Positions 17,077-25,911 of a stretch of DNA of 64,000 nt are shown here, piece by piece. A program made the translations under genes and the position numbers. The stretch's first letter is position 1. Every line of letters begins with the position of its first letter. This DNA comes from Kerstersia gyiorum. Lineage in GTDB: Bacteria; Pseudomonadota; Gammaproteobacteria; Burkholderiales; Burkholderiaceae_B. The notes below the pieces were generated by a model that was given only the letters and a program-made list of their open reading frames with translations, was not told the origin of the DNA and made no database searches. The stretch is taken from contig NZ_SGWZ01000001.1 of assembly GCF_004216755.1 (NCBI RefSeq), positions 1,367,134 through 1,431,133 on the forward strand, in the 5' to 3' direction.

Positions 17077-17988
17077 TCAACATGCCTGCAGATGGGGCTT
17101 CATTAGTGCCTCGAACCAGTCCATGAATACCGCCAGCCGGCGTGAGCGCTGGCGGCGATGCGGATAGAGTAGTGATACTTGCAAGGGGGCTGCGCGATGG
17201 TCAGGCATGACTTCCTGTAGTTCTCCCGCGTCGATCAGGTGCTGCACGTCGAAACCGGGTATCTGGATCAATCCCAGACCCGTGCGGCAGCACGCAATGT
17301 AGTTCTCCGCGTTATTCGTTACGACTTGGCTGGGTATGGGCACACTGTGCTCGGCGCCGTCGGCGGAAATATAGCTCCACGGTATTTCTCGCCCGGTGGA
17401 CGGAGAGGCGTAACCGACCATCCAGTGTTTGCTGCAGAGCTCCTCGGGGTGCTCTGGTATGCCTTGTTCTTGCAGGTAGGCGGGGCTGGCGCAGTTGATC
17501 AGCCTGATCAGGCCCAACGGCCGGACGGCAAGTGCGGTGTTCGGCAACGCGCCGACACGCACCACGCAGTCAATGCCTTCCCGTACCAGATCAACGGCGC
17601 GATCGCTGGAACCCAGGATGAGTCGCAATTGGGGATGCTGCCGCAAAAGCATGGGTAATGCCGGCACGATAAGCCTGCGCGCGATGCGGCTGGGCACATC
17701 AATTCGCAGCTGCCCTGACACCTGGCGCTGGCTGGCTTGGAACATCGTGTCTATGTTTTCTACATCCGCCAGTAGCGGGCGTATGCGTTCGAGCAACTGC
17801 ATACCGTCGGCGGTCAGATGTACCTGGCGTGTGGTCCGGTGCAACAGACGTGTACCTACCTGAGCTTCCAGTTGCTGGATGGCCGCCGACACCGAGGCAC
17901 GCGGCAACTCCAGTGCATGCGCCGTCTTGATGAAACTGCCCATCTCCGCAATCTGAGCGAAGATACGGTACTGATCGAGCCTGTCCAT
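17077..17988 (-). CDS. LysR-family regulator
   Basis: Encodes 303 residues. The helix-turn-helix is at about residues 1-60 (MDRLDQYRIFAQIAEMGSFI) and the effector domain at about 90-295. The sequence, with VSGQLRIDVPSRIARRLIVP, belongs to the large LysR group that often controls a neighbouring oxidoreductase. It lies 92 bp downstream of the SDR gene on the same strand, so the two may be cotranscribed and the regulator may act on the SDR promoter. Confidence 0.9.
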   Translation of the reverse strand: MDRLDQYRIFAQIAEMGSFIKTAHALELPRASVSAAIQQLEAQVGTRLLHRTTRQVHLTADGMQLLERIRPLLADVENIDTMFQASQRQVSGQLRIDVPSRIARRLIVPALPMLLRQHPQLRLILGSSDRAVDLVREGIDCVVRVGALPNTALAVRPLGLIRLINCASPAYLQEQGIPEHPEELCSKHWMVGYASPSTGREIPWSYISADGAEHSVPIPSQVVTNNAENYIACCRTGLGLIQIPGFDVQHLIDAGELQEVMPDHRAAPLQVSLLYPHRRQRSRRLAVFMDWFEALMKPHLQAC

Positions 17989-18080
17989 AGTCTCCCCATG
18001 GTGCTGGCGCCCAGGTCCAGGCTATTTTGCTGTTCCCGGTTCAGCCAGCAAATGCTCGAGTGGGGGCACCGCCAGCCTGC

Positions 18081-18854
18081 TTATTTGGTGGTGTAGCCGC
18101 CGTTGATCAGGATGGTCTGGCCTGTGATCCACCAGCCGTCGCTAACCAGGTGGCGGATGAAGGGTACGACGTCTTCGATGTCCGTCAGGCCGGTTTTACT
18201 GAACAGAGAAAGCGCTGCCGCAGTTTTGTGATAGGCCACGGCATCGGCGCCTTCAGCCGGGTAGAAAAACGGCGTGTCCATCGGACCCGGTCCAACTGCT
18301 GTGACTGAAATGCCGCGTGCAGCAAATTCCTTTGCCGCGGCACGGGTGAAGTGCTCTACCGGCGCCTTGGTGCCTGCATACGCAGCATAGAACGGAGTGA
18401 AAGCCCCGAGTAGCGAGGTTACCAGGGTAAGCACCTTGCCGTTGTCGTTGACGTGTTTGCCGGCTTCCTTGAGGAAAAAGAATGCGCTTTTGGTGTTTAC
18501 TGCCGACATGTCGTCGTACTCGGCTTCGCTGGTTTCGGTGATCGGTTTCTTGAGCACCTTGCCTACGGTATTGATGGCAATGTCAGGTCTGCCTACGGCG
18601 GCAATGGCATCGGTGAATAGTTTCTCGACGGCAGCTGCTGTGGTGAGGTCTGCCTGGATTGCCACGGCATGCGCGCCGGTTGCCTTGACGGCCGTAATTG
18701 TGGCCTCTGCATCACCCTGGCTGGCGTCACTGTTGTAGTGGATTGCCACTGCCTTGGCGCCATGTTGGGCCAGATCACGGGCGATCAGGCCGCCGAGGTT
18801 TTTGGCCCCGCCGGCGATGAGAACGGTTTTGCCTTTGATGGAATGGTCTGCCAT
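18081..18854 (-). CDS. Short-chain dehydrogenase/reductase
   Basis: A 257-residue SDR enzyme with Rossmann fold. The cofactor motif is GGAKNLGGLIARDLAQ, the catalytic Ser lies in LVTSLLGAF, and the active-site pair is YAAYAGTK (Tyr-x3-Lys). SDRs of this shape often accept NADPH and reduce a ketone; the substrate is unknown. ATG 18854 has GGAG upstream; the frame continues far upstream through the neighbouring gene by chance. The LysR gene follows on the same strand. Confidence 0.9.
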   Translation of the reverse strand: MADHSIKGKTVLIAGGAKNLGGLIARDLAQHGAKAVAIHYNSDASQGDAEATITAVKATGAHAVAIQADLTTAAAVEKLFTDAIAAVGRPDIAINTVGKVLKKPITETSEAEYDDMSAVNTKSAFFFLKEAGKHVNDNGKVLTLVTSLLGAFTPFYAAYAGTKAPVEHFTRAAAKEFAARGISVTAVGPGPMDTPFFYPAEGADAVAYHKTAAALSLFSKTGLTDIEDVVPFIRHLVSDGWWITGQTILINGGYTTK

Positions 18855-18925
18855 GGGACTCTCCTTTGCAAATGGGGATGCCCCCAGCTTAGGCCGGGGG
18901 TGCCCGGAGATAAACCACCTGGCCC

Positions 18926-18953
18926 TGGATGGATTATCCAGGAAATCCATCCA
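18926..18953. promoter_or_regulatory. Inverted repeat upstream of the SDR gene
   Basis: Perfect arms TGGATGGATT (18926-18935) and AATCCATCCA (18944-18953) flank an 8-bp spacer, 72 bp upstream of the SDR start. It is either an operator for the adjacent LysR protein or a terminator-like hairpin of the preceding acyl-CoA ligase gene. The lack of a T-tract favours an operator. Confidence 0.5.
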
Positions 18954-19006
18954 ATGAATTGTCTCAGCCTGGCGTGGACTACTGATCGCGCCGATAGTGG
19001 CGTGCG

Positions 19007-20638
19007 CTAAATGCCTGACTGATAGCGTTCGTGTACCAGCTTCCGGATGGACGCCTTGAGCAGCTTGCCTGTGGCTGTGTGCGGCAGTTCGTCGACGATC
19101 AGTACATCGTCGGGAATGCTCCACTTGGCGATCTTGTCCTTGTAGATGTCCAGCATGTCGTCGCGTGTGAAGGTGTGGCCAGGCCGGATAACGGCCACCA
19201 GGATGGGGCGTTCGCCCCAACGCGGATCTGGCATGGCGACCACGGCGGCTTCCTGGATGGCGGGATGCGCCTGCGCCAGGTTTTCCAGCTCGACCGAACT
19301 GATCCATTCACCGCCCGATTTGACCACGTCCTTGTTGCGGTCGACGATCTGTACGAAACCATCTTCGTCCATGGTGATGATGTCGCCAGTGTCGAACCAG
19401 CCCGGGACCAGGGTGTGGGCGGGACTGGTTGGCGCGTTGTAGTAGCTGCCGGCTACCCAGGGACCGCGGATCAGCATGGAGCCGAACGACTTGCCGTCGC
19501 GCGCCACCGTCTGGCCGTCCTGGCCGTGAATCATGAATTCCATGCCGAAGACGGGGCGGCCCTGCTTGGCCTCCAGCATCAGGCGCTGCTCGGGTGTCAG
19601 TGCGGCATGCTTGGGTAGAAGGCTGCAGGACAGGCCGACCGGACTGGTTTCCGTCATGCCCCAGGCGTGGCGGGTCTCGATGCCCATGCGCCGGAACCGT
19701 TCCAGCATGATGGGAGGCGCTGCTGCACCGCCTATCGCCACGCGGCGCAGGTCCGGCAGGCTCTGGCGGTTGCTTTCCATCCAGTCCTGCAGTGCCAGCC
19801 AGACGGTGGGCACCCCTGCCGTGAAAGTCACTTTTTCGCTGGCGAACAGTTCGTGCAGGCTGGCGCCGTCCAGGCGCGGTCCGGGCATGACCAGCTTGGC
19901 GCCGACCATCGGTCCGGCGAAGGGCAGGCCCCAGGCATTGACGTGAAACATCGGCACGACAGGTACGATGGTATCGCTGGCGGAAAGCCCGAGCACGTCT
20001 GGTGCCGGGATGGCCATGGCATGCAGCACCGTGGACCGATGGCTGTACAGCACGCCCTTGGGCTCGCCGGTCGTGCCGGAGGTATAGCAAAGGCCGGAAG
20101 CGGTGTTCTCGTCGAAGACCGGCCAGTCGTACTCTGGCGATTCGCCGCCGATCAAGGTTTCATAGCTGATCAGGCCGGGCAGCGAGCTCGACGAAGGCAT
20201 GTGGGCGTCGTCGGTCAGCAGGACGACTGCCTTCATGCCGCCCAGCTGATCCGCCAGTGATTCCAGCAGAGGCAGGAACGTGAGGTCAGCAAAGATCGCA
20301 CTGTCCTCGGCGTGGCGGATGATGTAGCTGATCTGCTCCTTGAACAGCCTGGGGTTGATGGTGTGGCATACCAGTCCGGAACCAGACGTGCCGTAATACA
20401 GCTCCAGGTGGCGGTAGCCATTCCAGGCCAGGGTGGCGACGCGGTCGCCGAGCTTGAGGCCCAGGCGCTGCAGGGCGTTGGCGAGCTGCTGGCTGCGCCG
20501 CCAGGCGTCAGCATAGGTGTAGCGGTGCAACGGGCCTTCCACGGTGCGCGACACGATTTCGGTCTTTCCGTGGTAGGTGGCCGCGTGACGCAGAACCGAT
20601 GAAATCAGCAGGGGCTGGTGCATCATATTGCCGAGCAT
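19007..20638 (-). CDS. AMP-dependent acyl-CoA synthetase (medium/long-chain)
   Basis: A 543-residue ANL-superfamily ligase that activates a fatty acid to its CoA thioester via acyl-AMP. The phosphate loop is LCYTSGTTGEPKGVLYSHRS, the A5-type motif GMTETSPV, the ribose motif GWFDTGD and the catalytic Lys in TATGKLLK. ATG 20638 (MLGNMMHQPLLISS) is the usual start for this FadD-like group; the upstream open frame runs through non-homologous sequence. It is the first step for the beta-oxidation genes that follow on the same strand (20668-25883). Confidence 0.92.
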   Translation of the reverse strand: MLGNMMHQPLLISSVLRHAATYHGKTEIVSRTVEGPLHRYTYADAWRRSQQLANALQRLGLKLGDRVATLAWNGYRHLELYYGTSGSGLVCHTINPRLFKEQISYIIRHAEDSAIFADLTFLPLLESLADQLGGMKAVVLLTDDAHMPSSSSLPGLISYETLIGGESPEYDWPVFDENTASGLCYTSGTTGEPKGVLYSHRSTVLHAMAIPAPDVLGLSASDTIVPVVPMFHVNAWGLPFAGPMVGAKLVMPGPRLDGASLHELFASEKVTFTAGVPTVWLALQDWMESNRQSLPDLRRVAIGGAAAPPIMLERFRRMGIETRHAWGMTETSPVGLSCSLLPKHAALTPEQRLMLEAKQGRPVFGMEFMIHGQDGQTVARDGKSFGSMLIRGPWVAGSYYNAPTSPAHTLVPGWFDTGDIITMDEDGFVQIVDRNKDVVKSGGEWISSVELENLAQAHPAIQEAAVVAMPDPRWGERPILVAVIRPGHTFTRDDMLDIYKDKIAKWSIPDDVLIVDELPHTATGKLLKASIRKLVHERYQSGI

Positions 20639-20667
20639 GGGTTGTCTCCTCCAGGTGTCGGCGCAGG

Positions 20668-22425
20668 TCAGAATGCGTCTGCTGCCAGTTTTGCAAGCTC
20701 GGCTGCATCGGCGCGGATTGCCTGTTCCAGCGCGATCGTCTGCGGCAGCAGGCGGGTCACGAAGAAGCGCGCGGCGGCCAGTTTGCGTTGATGCAGCGGC
20801 GTTGCACCCGCCTGGCTCTTGCCGGCCATGCGTACCCACAGCCAGCCATAGGCTACCAGTGCGAAAAAGCGCAGGTAGTCGGTGGCGGCTGCTCCCAGGG
20901 TATTGGCGTCATGCGCGGACGACAACAGGTATCCGGTCACACTTTCCAGGCGCTGCAGGGCATCCAGTACGGGAGCGGCCAGGTCGGCGGTGTTGCCGGC
21001 CCGGGCCTGTTCCAGTTCCTTGCGCACGAGCGCGAAGAAGCTGCTGGCGAGTGCGCCGTTCGCCATGGGCAACTTGCGGCCGACCAGGTCCATGGCCTGC
21101 ACGCCATTGGTGCCTTCGTAGATCTGCGTGATCCGGGCATCGCGCACATATTGCTCCATGCCCCATTCGCGGATGTAGCCGTGGCCGCCGAAAACCTGCT
21201 GACTGAGTACGGCGGTTTCGAAGCCGAAGTCGGTGAAGGCTGCCTTGATCACGGGCGTGAGCAGCGCGACGAAGCCGTCGGCCTGCTGACGCGTGGCGGC
21301 ATCGGGATGGCGGGCTGCGGTGTCCATCTGCAATGCCGTCCAGACGGCCAGCGCGCGTCCTGCGTCGTTCAGTGCGCGGCCGGTCAGCAGCATGCGGCGC
21401 ACGTCGGCGTGTTCGATGATGGCTACCGGGCCGCGGCTGCCGTCGGCCGAGCGGCCTTGCAGGCGTTCACGCGCATAGGCGGCCGCCTTCTGGTTGGCGG
21501 CTTCGCCCAGGCCCAGGCCTTGAATGCCGACGAACAGGCGTTCCGCATTCATCATGGTGAACATGGCGTTGAGTCCGCGCCCGGCTTCGCCCACGAGCCA
21601 GCCGATGGCGCCGTCGTAATTCATGACGCAGGTAGGCTGGGCATGGATGCCCATTTTGTGTTCCAGCGCGCCCACCGACATGTTGTTGCGCTCACCTATT
21701 TCGCCATTGGCGTCCGGCAGGAACTTGGGCACCAGGAACAGGCTGATGCCTTTCACGCCAGGGGCTGCGCCAGGCAAGCGTGCCAGGACCAGGTGGATGA
21801 TGTTGCCGCCAAAATCCTGGTCGCCGGAGGAAATGAAGATCTTGGTGCCGGTGATGCGGTAGCTGCCATCGTCCAGCGGTTCGGCGCGGGTGGTGAGCAG
21901 GCCCAGGTCCGTGCCAGCGGACGCTTCGGTCAGGGCCATGGCGCCAGTCCATTCGCCGCTGATCATGCGCGGCAGGTAAAGCCCCTTGAGCGCCGGGCTG
22001 GCGTGGTGAGTGAGCGTTTCCACCGCTCCGTGCGTCAGGCCGGGGAACAGGCCGAAGGAAAGATTGACGGACGACACCATTTCGTTGAGCAGGATCTGCA
22101 AGGTCAGCGGCAGGCCCTGACCGCCATAGTCGGCGGAACCGGACAGCCCGCACCAGCCGGCTTCGCGGAAGGCTTGGTAGGCCGAGGCCAGCCCGGGAGG
22201 GGTGATGACCTGGCCGTTCTCCAGGCGGCAGCCGGTTTCATCGCCACTGCGGTTGAGCGGTTCCAGCACTTCGACGCAGAACTTGCCGCCTTCTTCCAGG
22301 ATGCTGAGGGCAAGATCGGTGTCCACCTCTTCGCAGCCCGGCAAGACGGCCATGCTGGCATTGAAATCGAAGACGTCGGACAGCAGGAATTGTGCATCTT
22401 CAGTCGTGGGGATATAAGCAGTCAT
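20668..22425 (-). CDS. Acyl-CoA dehydrogenase (long form with C-terminal extension)
   Basis: A 585-residue FAD enzyme that introduces the alpha-beta double bond into acyl-CoA. The order is N-terminal helical domain (with ADYGGQGLPLTLQILLNEM), middle beta domain (GAMALTEASAGTDLG) and helical C-terminal domain (QVFGGHGYIREWGMEQYVRD, then YEGTNGVQAMDLVGRKL), plus the DUF-type extension of the roughly 600-residue acyl-CoA dehydrogenases. It passes electrons to ETF and from there to the ETF-ubiquinone oxidoreductase at 25912. It sits 29 bp upstream of the ligase gene in the same operon. Confidence 0.93.
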   Translation of the reverse strand: MTAYIPTTEDAQFLLSDVFDFNASMAVLPGCEEVDTDLALSILEEGGKFCVEVLEPLNRSGDETGCRLENGQVITPPGLASAYQAFREAGWCGLSGSADYGGQGLPLTLQILLNEMVSSVNLSFGLFPGLTHGAVETLTHHASPALKGLYLPRMISGEWTGAMALTEASAGTDLGLLTTRAEPLDDGSYRITGTKIFISSGDQDFGGNIIHLVLARLPGAAPGVKGISLFLVPKFLPDANGEIGERNNMSVGALEHKMGIHAQPTCVMNYDGAIGWLVGEAGRGLNAMFTMMNAERLFVGIQGLGLGEAANQKAAAYARERLQGRSADGSRGPVAIIEHADVRRMLLTGRALNDAGRALAVWTALQMDTAARHPDAATRQQADGFVALLTPVIKAAFTDFGFETAVLSQQVFGGHGYIREWGMEQYVRDARITQIYEGTNGVQAMDLVGRKLPMANGALASSFFALVRKELEQARAGNTADLAAPVLDALQRLESVTGYLLSSAHDANTLGAAATDYLRFFALVAYGWLWVRMAGKSQAGATPLHQRKLAAARFFVTRLLPQTIALEQAIRADAAELAKLAADAF

Positions 22426-22459
22426 CGTGTTTCCTTGTGTCTAGGGACGGCGAGTCGAA

Positions 22460-24760
22460 TCAATTGCGCAGGGGCTTTCCAGTGTCCAGCATATGACGGA
22501 CACGCGCCTGGCTGGCAGGCGTGGCGAGCAGTTCAAGAAAGGCGGAGCGCTCCAGTTTCAGCAGCGCGGCTTCCGCCACCGGGTAAAGCGGGCCGGCGCC
22601 GGCGCCGCCGCTCAATACTTCCGCCAGGGCGGTATTGACCACATCATCGTGCGGAGTGGCGCGTCCTGCCAAGGTTTCCGTGGCAATCAGGTTTTTCAGC
22701 GCTGCCAGCCCCGAGGCGCCCGCCACGGTCACGCAGGCCGGTTCGGGCGGCAGGTAGTCGCGAGCCAGCGCCAGCGCTTTGGTCTTGGCGTCGGCCAGCA
22801 AGCGGCTGCGGTTCATGGTGATGCCGTCGCTGTCTTTCAGAAAGCCCAGCCTGCGGGCATCGAACGCACTGCTGGAGACTCTCGCGGCAGCGATGAGCTG
22901 AAAGGCGGCAATGGACGGGGCGACCGGCCCATGGGGCACGCCCGATGCGGCCTGCATGCGCAGCAGCATCTCCTTGCAGCCACCCCAGCCGGGGATGACG
23001 CCGATACGCGTTTCGACCAGTCCCATGGACAGCTCGGCGTGCGCCTGGATGGCGTCGCAGTGCAGCAGGATTTCGCAGCCGCCACCCAGGGCCAGGCCGG
23101 CCGCCGCGCCGACTACCGGGAAGGGGGCATACTTGATGGCCTGGAAGGTGCCATGGCCCAGGTCGAGAAAACGTTCCAGGGCCGGTTGGCCGTGCTGCTC
23201 CAGGGTTTCAAGAAAGACCCGGAGATCGGCGCCCGCGCTGAATGCCTGCGCGTCGCTGCCGATCACCAGCGCCTGAAAATGCTCCTGTGTATGCGCCAGC
23301 GCGGCCTGTATGGTTTCCAGCAGCGTGGGATTAAAGGTATTCATCTTGGTCCGGAAAGCCAGGCCAGCCACGCCGTCGCCCAGGTCCCAGAGCGCCGCGG
23401 TACTCCAACTGGCAACAGGCTGTTGCGCCAGGGCCAGGTCGCCCAGCAGCAGCACGCCAGGTGCCTGGCGCAGTGGCTGGTGGCTGCCGTCCGGCAGCAG
23501 GCAGGCACGGCGGTCGTCGCGTACCGAATAGAAACTGCCATGGCGCGCCGCCAGGGCGAGGTAGGGCGGCACCGGCAGGCCACGCGCCTGCAGGCGCTGC
23601 GCCAGCCAGTCTGTGCCCAGTTTGTCCATCAGTTCGAATGGACCCTGTTTCCAGCCATAGCCGTTGCGCATGGCTTCGTCGATATCGAAGGGGGTATCGG
23701 CAATTTCCGGCACCAGCGCGGCAGCGTAGGCCAGGGCGCGCTCCATGACGGCTGCCGCATACTGGCCGCCAGGCGCAGGGTGTTCCATCAGCGCACGCGG
23801 GTCGCCCTGGCTGGCCTGCAGGCTTTCCGAGGCCACGCTGCGCTGTGGCCGGTACTCGCCGGTTGCCAGGTCGATGACATCGCGCTGGCGGCGGTCGGCC
23901 GATAGGCGTACGAAACCGGCCCCGCTTTTGCGGCCCAGGCGATTCTCGCGGATCATGCGGGCAATCAGCGGCGGCTCTGCATCGCAATCCTGGATGGCGT
24001 CGCCGGCAGGCGTGGCCTGTTGCAGGATGCGCAGGATCATGGGCATGAGGTCGATGCCGACGAGATCCAGCAGGCCGAAAATGCCGGTGGCCGGGATGCC
24101 GAAAGGCCGGCTGATGATGGCATCGGCTTCCTCTACGTCCAGTCCCAGGCGGATGGCTTCGTTCTGAGCCACGACCATCCAGTAATTGCCGATGCGGTTG
24201 CCGATGAAGCCCGGCGTGTCCTTGCAATGCACCACGCTTTTACCCAGCTGGCGGTCGGCGAAGTAGGTCAGTGTTTCAGTGGCTTCCTTGCGGGTTTGCG
24301 GGCCGCTCACCAGTTCCAGCAGCCGCATGATGCGCGGCGGGTTGAAAAAGTGGGTAATGAGGAAGTCGCCGCAGAAGCGTTCGGGCATGCCGGCCGTGAG
24401 TGCGGCAAGCGGAATCGTCGATGTATTCGAGGACACCAGGCTGCCGGGCTTGCGCGTCTTTTCGATATCGCGGTACAGCGCCTGTTTGATGTCCAGCTTT
24501 TCGGCGACGGCTTCTATGATCCAGTCGGCATCGGCAATGGCGGGCAGGTCGGCAGCAACTGCGCCCGTGCGCACACGGGCTGCGAAGGCGGGGTCCATGA
24601 ACCCGCCTGCTTTCAGCTGGCGGGCGATGCCGGCATCGGCCTGGGCTTTTTCCAGGTCCAGCAGGACGACTTGAAGGCCGGCATTGGCCAGGTGGGCGGC
24701 AATGCCAGCGCCCATGACACCAGCGCCGATGACGGCGGCTTTTTGAATTGGGGCGTTCAT
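22460..24760 (-). CDS. 3-hydroxyacyl-CoA dehydrogenase / enoyl-CoA hydratase fusion
   Basis: A 766-residue bifunctional beta-oxidation enzyme. The dehydrogenase half comes first: NAD-binding GAGVMGAGIAAHLANAG, then ITHFFNPPRIMRLLELV and KDTPGFIGNRIG. The hydratase/isomerase half is C-terminal (about residues 470-700: AFSAGADLRVFLE and GLALGGGCEILLHCD oxyanion region, GVIPGWGGCKEML). This domain order is the reverse of E. coli FadB, where the hydratase is N-terminal. It performs hydration and oxidation before thiolysis by the thiolase one base upstream. Confidence 0.93.
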   Translation of the reverse strand: MNAPIQKAAVIGAGVMGAGIAAHLANAGLQVVLLDLEKAQADAGIARQLKAGGFMDPAFAARVRTGAVAADLPAIADADWIIEAVAEKLDIKQALYRDIEKTRKPGSLVSSNTSTIPLAALTAGMPERFCGDFLITHFFNPPRIMRLLELVSGPQTRKEATETLTYFADRQLGKSVVHCKDTPGFIGNRIGNYWMVVAQNEAIRLGLDVEEADAIISRPFGIPATGIFGLLDLVGIDLMPMILRILQQATPAGDAIQDCDAEPPLIARMIRENRLGRKSGAGFVRLSADRRQRDVIDLATGEYRPQRSVASESLQASQGDPRALMEHPAPGGQYAAAVMERALAYAAALVPEIADTPFDIDEAMRNGYGWKQGPFELMDKLGTDWLAQRLQARGLPVPPYLALAARHGSFYSVRDDRRACLLPDGSHQPLRQAPGVLLLGDLALAQQPVASWSTAALWDLGDGVAGLAFRTKMNTFNPTLLETIQAALAHTQEHFQALVIGSDAQAFSAGADLRVFLETLEQHGQPALERFLDLGHGTFQAIKYAPFPVVGAAAGLALGGGCEILLHCDAIQAHAELSMGLVETRIGVIPGWGGCKEMLLRMQAASGVPHGPVAPSIAAFQLIAAARVSSSAFDARRLGFLKDSDGITMNRSRLLADAKTKALALARDYLPPEPACVTVAGASGLAALKNLIATETLAGRATPHDDVVNTALAEVLSGGAGAGPLYPVAEAALLKLERSAFLELLATPASQARVRHMLDTGKPLRN

Positions 24761-24761
24761 G

Positions 24762-25883
24762 TCAGGCAGCCTCCAGCACCATGGCGATGCCCTGGCCGCC
24801 GCCTATGCACTGGGTTGCCAGTGCATAGCGTCCGCCATCGCGGTGCAGCAGGCTGGCAGCCTTGCCGACCAGGCGTGCGCCCGTGGCGCCGAGCGGGTGG
24901 CCCAGCGCGATGGCGCCGCCGTCGCGGTTCAGCCGGGCGGGATCGAGATCGAGATCCTTGCAGCAGGCCAGTACTTGTACGGCAAACGCTTCGTTCATTT
25001 CAATGACGTCCAGTTGCTGCGCGCTTATGCCGGCACGGGCCAGGGCCTTGCGCGTGGCTTCGACCGGTCCTATGCCCATGATGTCTGGGGCGCAGCCCGA
25101 GATGGCATAGCCGGCAACGCGAGCCAGCGGCTGCAGATGGTGACGGCGTACGAAATCGCCGGAGCACACCAGGGTGGCGCTGGCGCCGTCCGTCAGGGGC
25201 GACGCATTGCCTGCGGTGACGCTGCCTTCGGCTTTGAAGACGGTCTTCAGGCCGGCGAGCTTGTCGGCGTCCGTGGCCCTGGGGCAGCCGTCCTCGGTCA
25301 CACCGTCGATTGGTGTGATTTCCGCAGACAGGCGGCCTTCCGCGCGGGCGGCCAGTGCTTTACGCTGGCTTTCCAGGGCATAGGCATCCTGTTCAGCCCG
25401 GCCGATGCTGTAACGGCTGGCCAGGTTTTCGGCCGTCAGGCCCATATTCAGCAGTGCCGTGCGCAGAGCATCGTCCCATGCGGGATTGGGCAGCGGATTG
25501 AAACCCATCATCGGTACCCGACTCATGCTTTCCACGCCGCCGGCGATAAAGGCTTCGCCGGCGCCCATGGCAATGGCGCCGGCCGCCATTTGCACGGCTT
25601 GCAGCGAAGAACCGCACCAGCGATTGACGGTAGAGGCGCCAACCGACAGCGGCAGGCCAGCCGTGAGCGCCGCACAGCGGGCGATGTTCAGGCCCTGTTC
25701 CCCTTCGGGAAAGGCGCAGCCCAGGTTGACGTCTTCCAGCAAGGCCGGGTCCAGGCCCGAACGGCGTACCAGCGCAGCGATCACGCTGGCGGCGAGATCG
25801 TCGGGCCTGACGCCGGCCAGCGCGCCGCGATGGGCCGGCGTGAAAGGACTGCGCAGGTAATCGACGATGAATGCGGTTGTCAT
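24762..25883 (-). CDS. Acetyl-CoA C-acyltransferase (thiolase)
   Basis: Encodes 373 residues. Catalytic Cys90 lies in VNRWCGSSLQAV, the His in ALGHPLGATGARL and the second Cys in ATQCIGGGQG. It cleaves 3-ketoacyl-CoA to acetyl-CoA and a shortened acyl-CoA, the last step of beta-oxidation. Its stop lies one base before the start of the hydroxyacyl-CoA dehydrogenase gene, so the two are tightly coupled. Length is slightly below the usual 390. Confidence 0.94.
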   Translation of the reverse strand: MTTAFIVDYLRSPFTPAHRGALAGVRPDDLAASVIAALVRRSGLDPALLEDVNLGCAFPEGEQGLNIARCAALTAGLPLSVGASTVNRWCGSSLQAVQMAAGAIAMGAGEAFIAGGVESMSRVPMMGFNPLPNPAWDDALRTALLNMGLTAENLASRYSIGRAEQDAYALESQRKALAARAEGRLSAEITPIDGVTEDGCPRATDADKLAGLKTVFKAEGSVTAGNASPLTDGASATLVCSGDFVRRHHLQPLARVAGYAISGCAPDIMGIGPVEATRKALARAGISAQQLDVIEMNEAFAVQVLACCKDLDLDPARLNRDGGAIALGHPLGATGARLVGKAASLLHRDGGRYALATQCIGGGQGIAMVLEAA

Positions 25884-25911
25884 GGAGTCTCCGGTAAGGA
25901 ATGTCTATGCA

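Noticed and set aside
20599..22638. A 679-codon open frame on + opposite the acyl-CoA dehydrogenase
   Set aside because: Antisense frame of a GC-rich gene; no recognisable protein family, and the minus-strand gene has full motifs.
22493..23905. A 470-codon open frame on + opposite the hydroxyacyl-CoA dehydrogenase
   Set aside because: Shadow of a real gene caused by codon bias.
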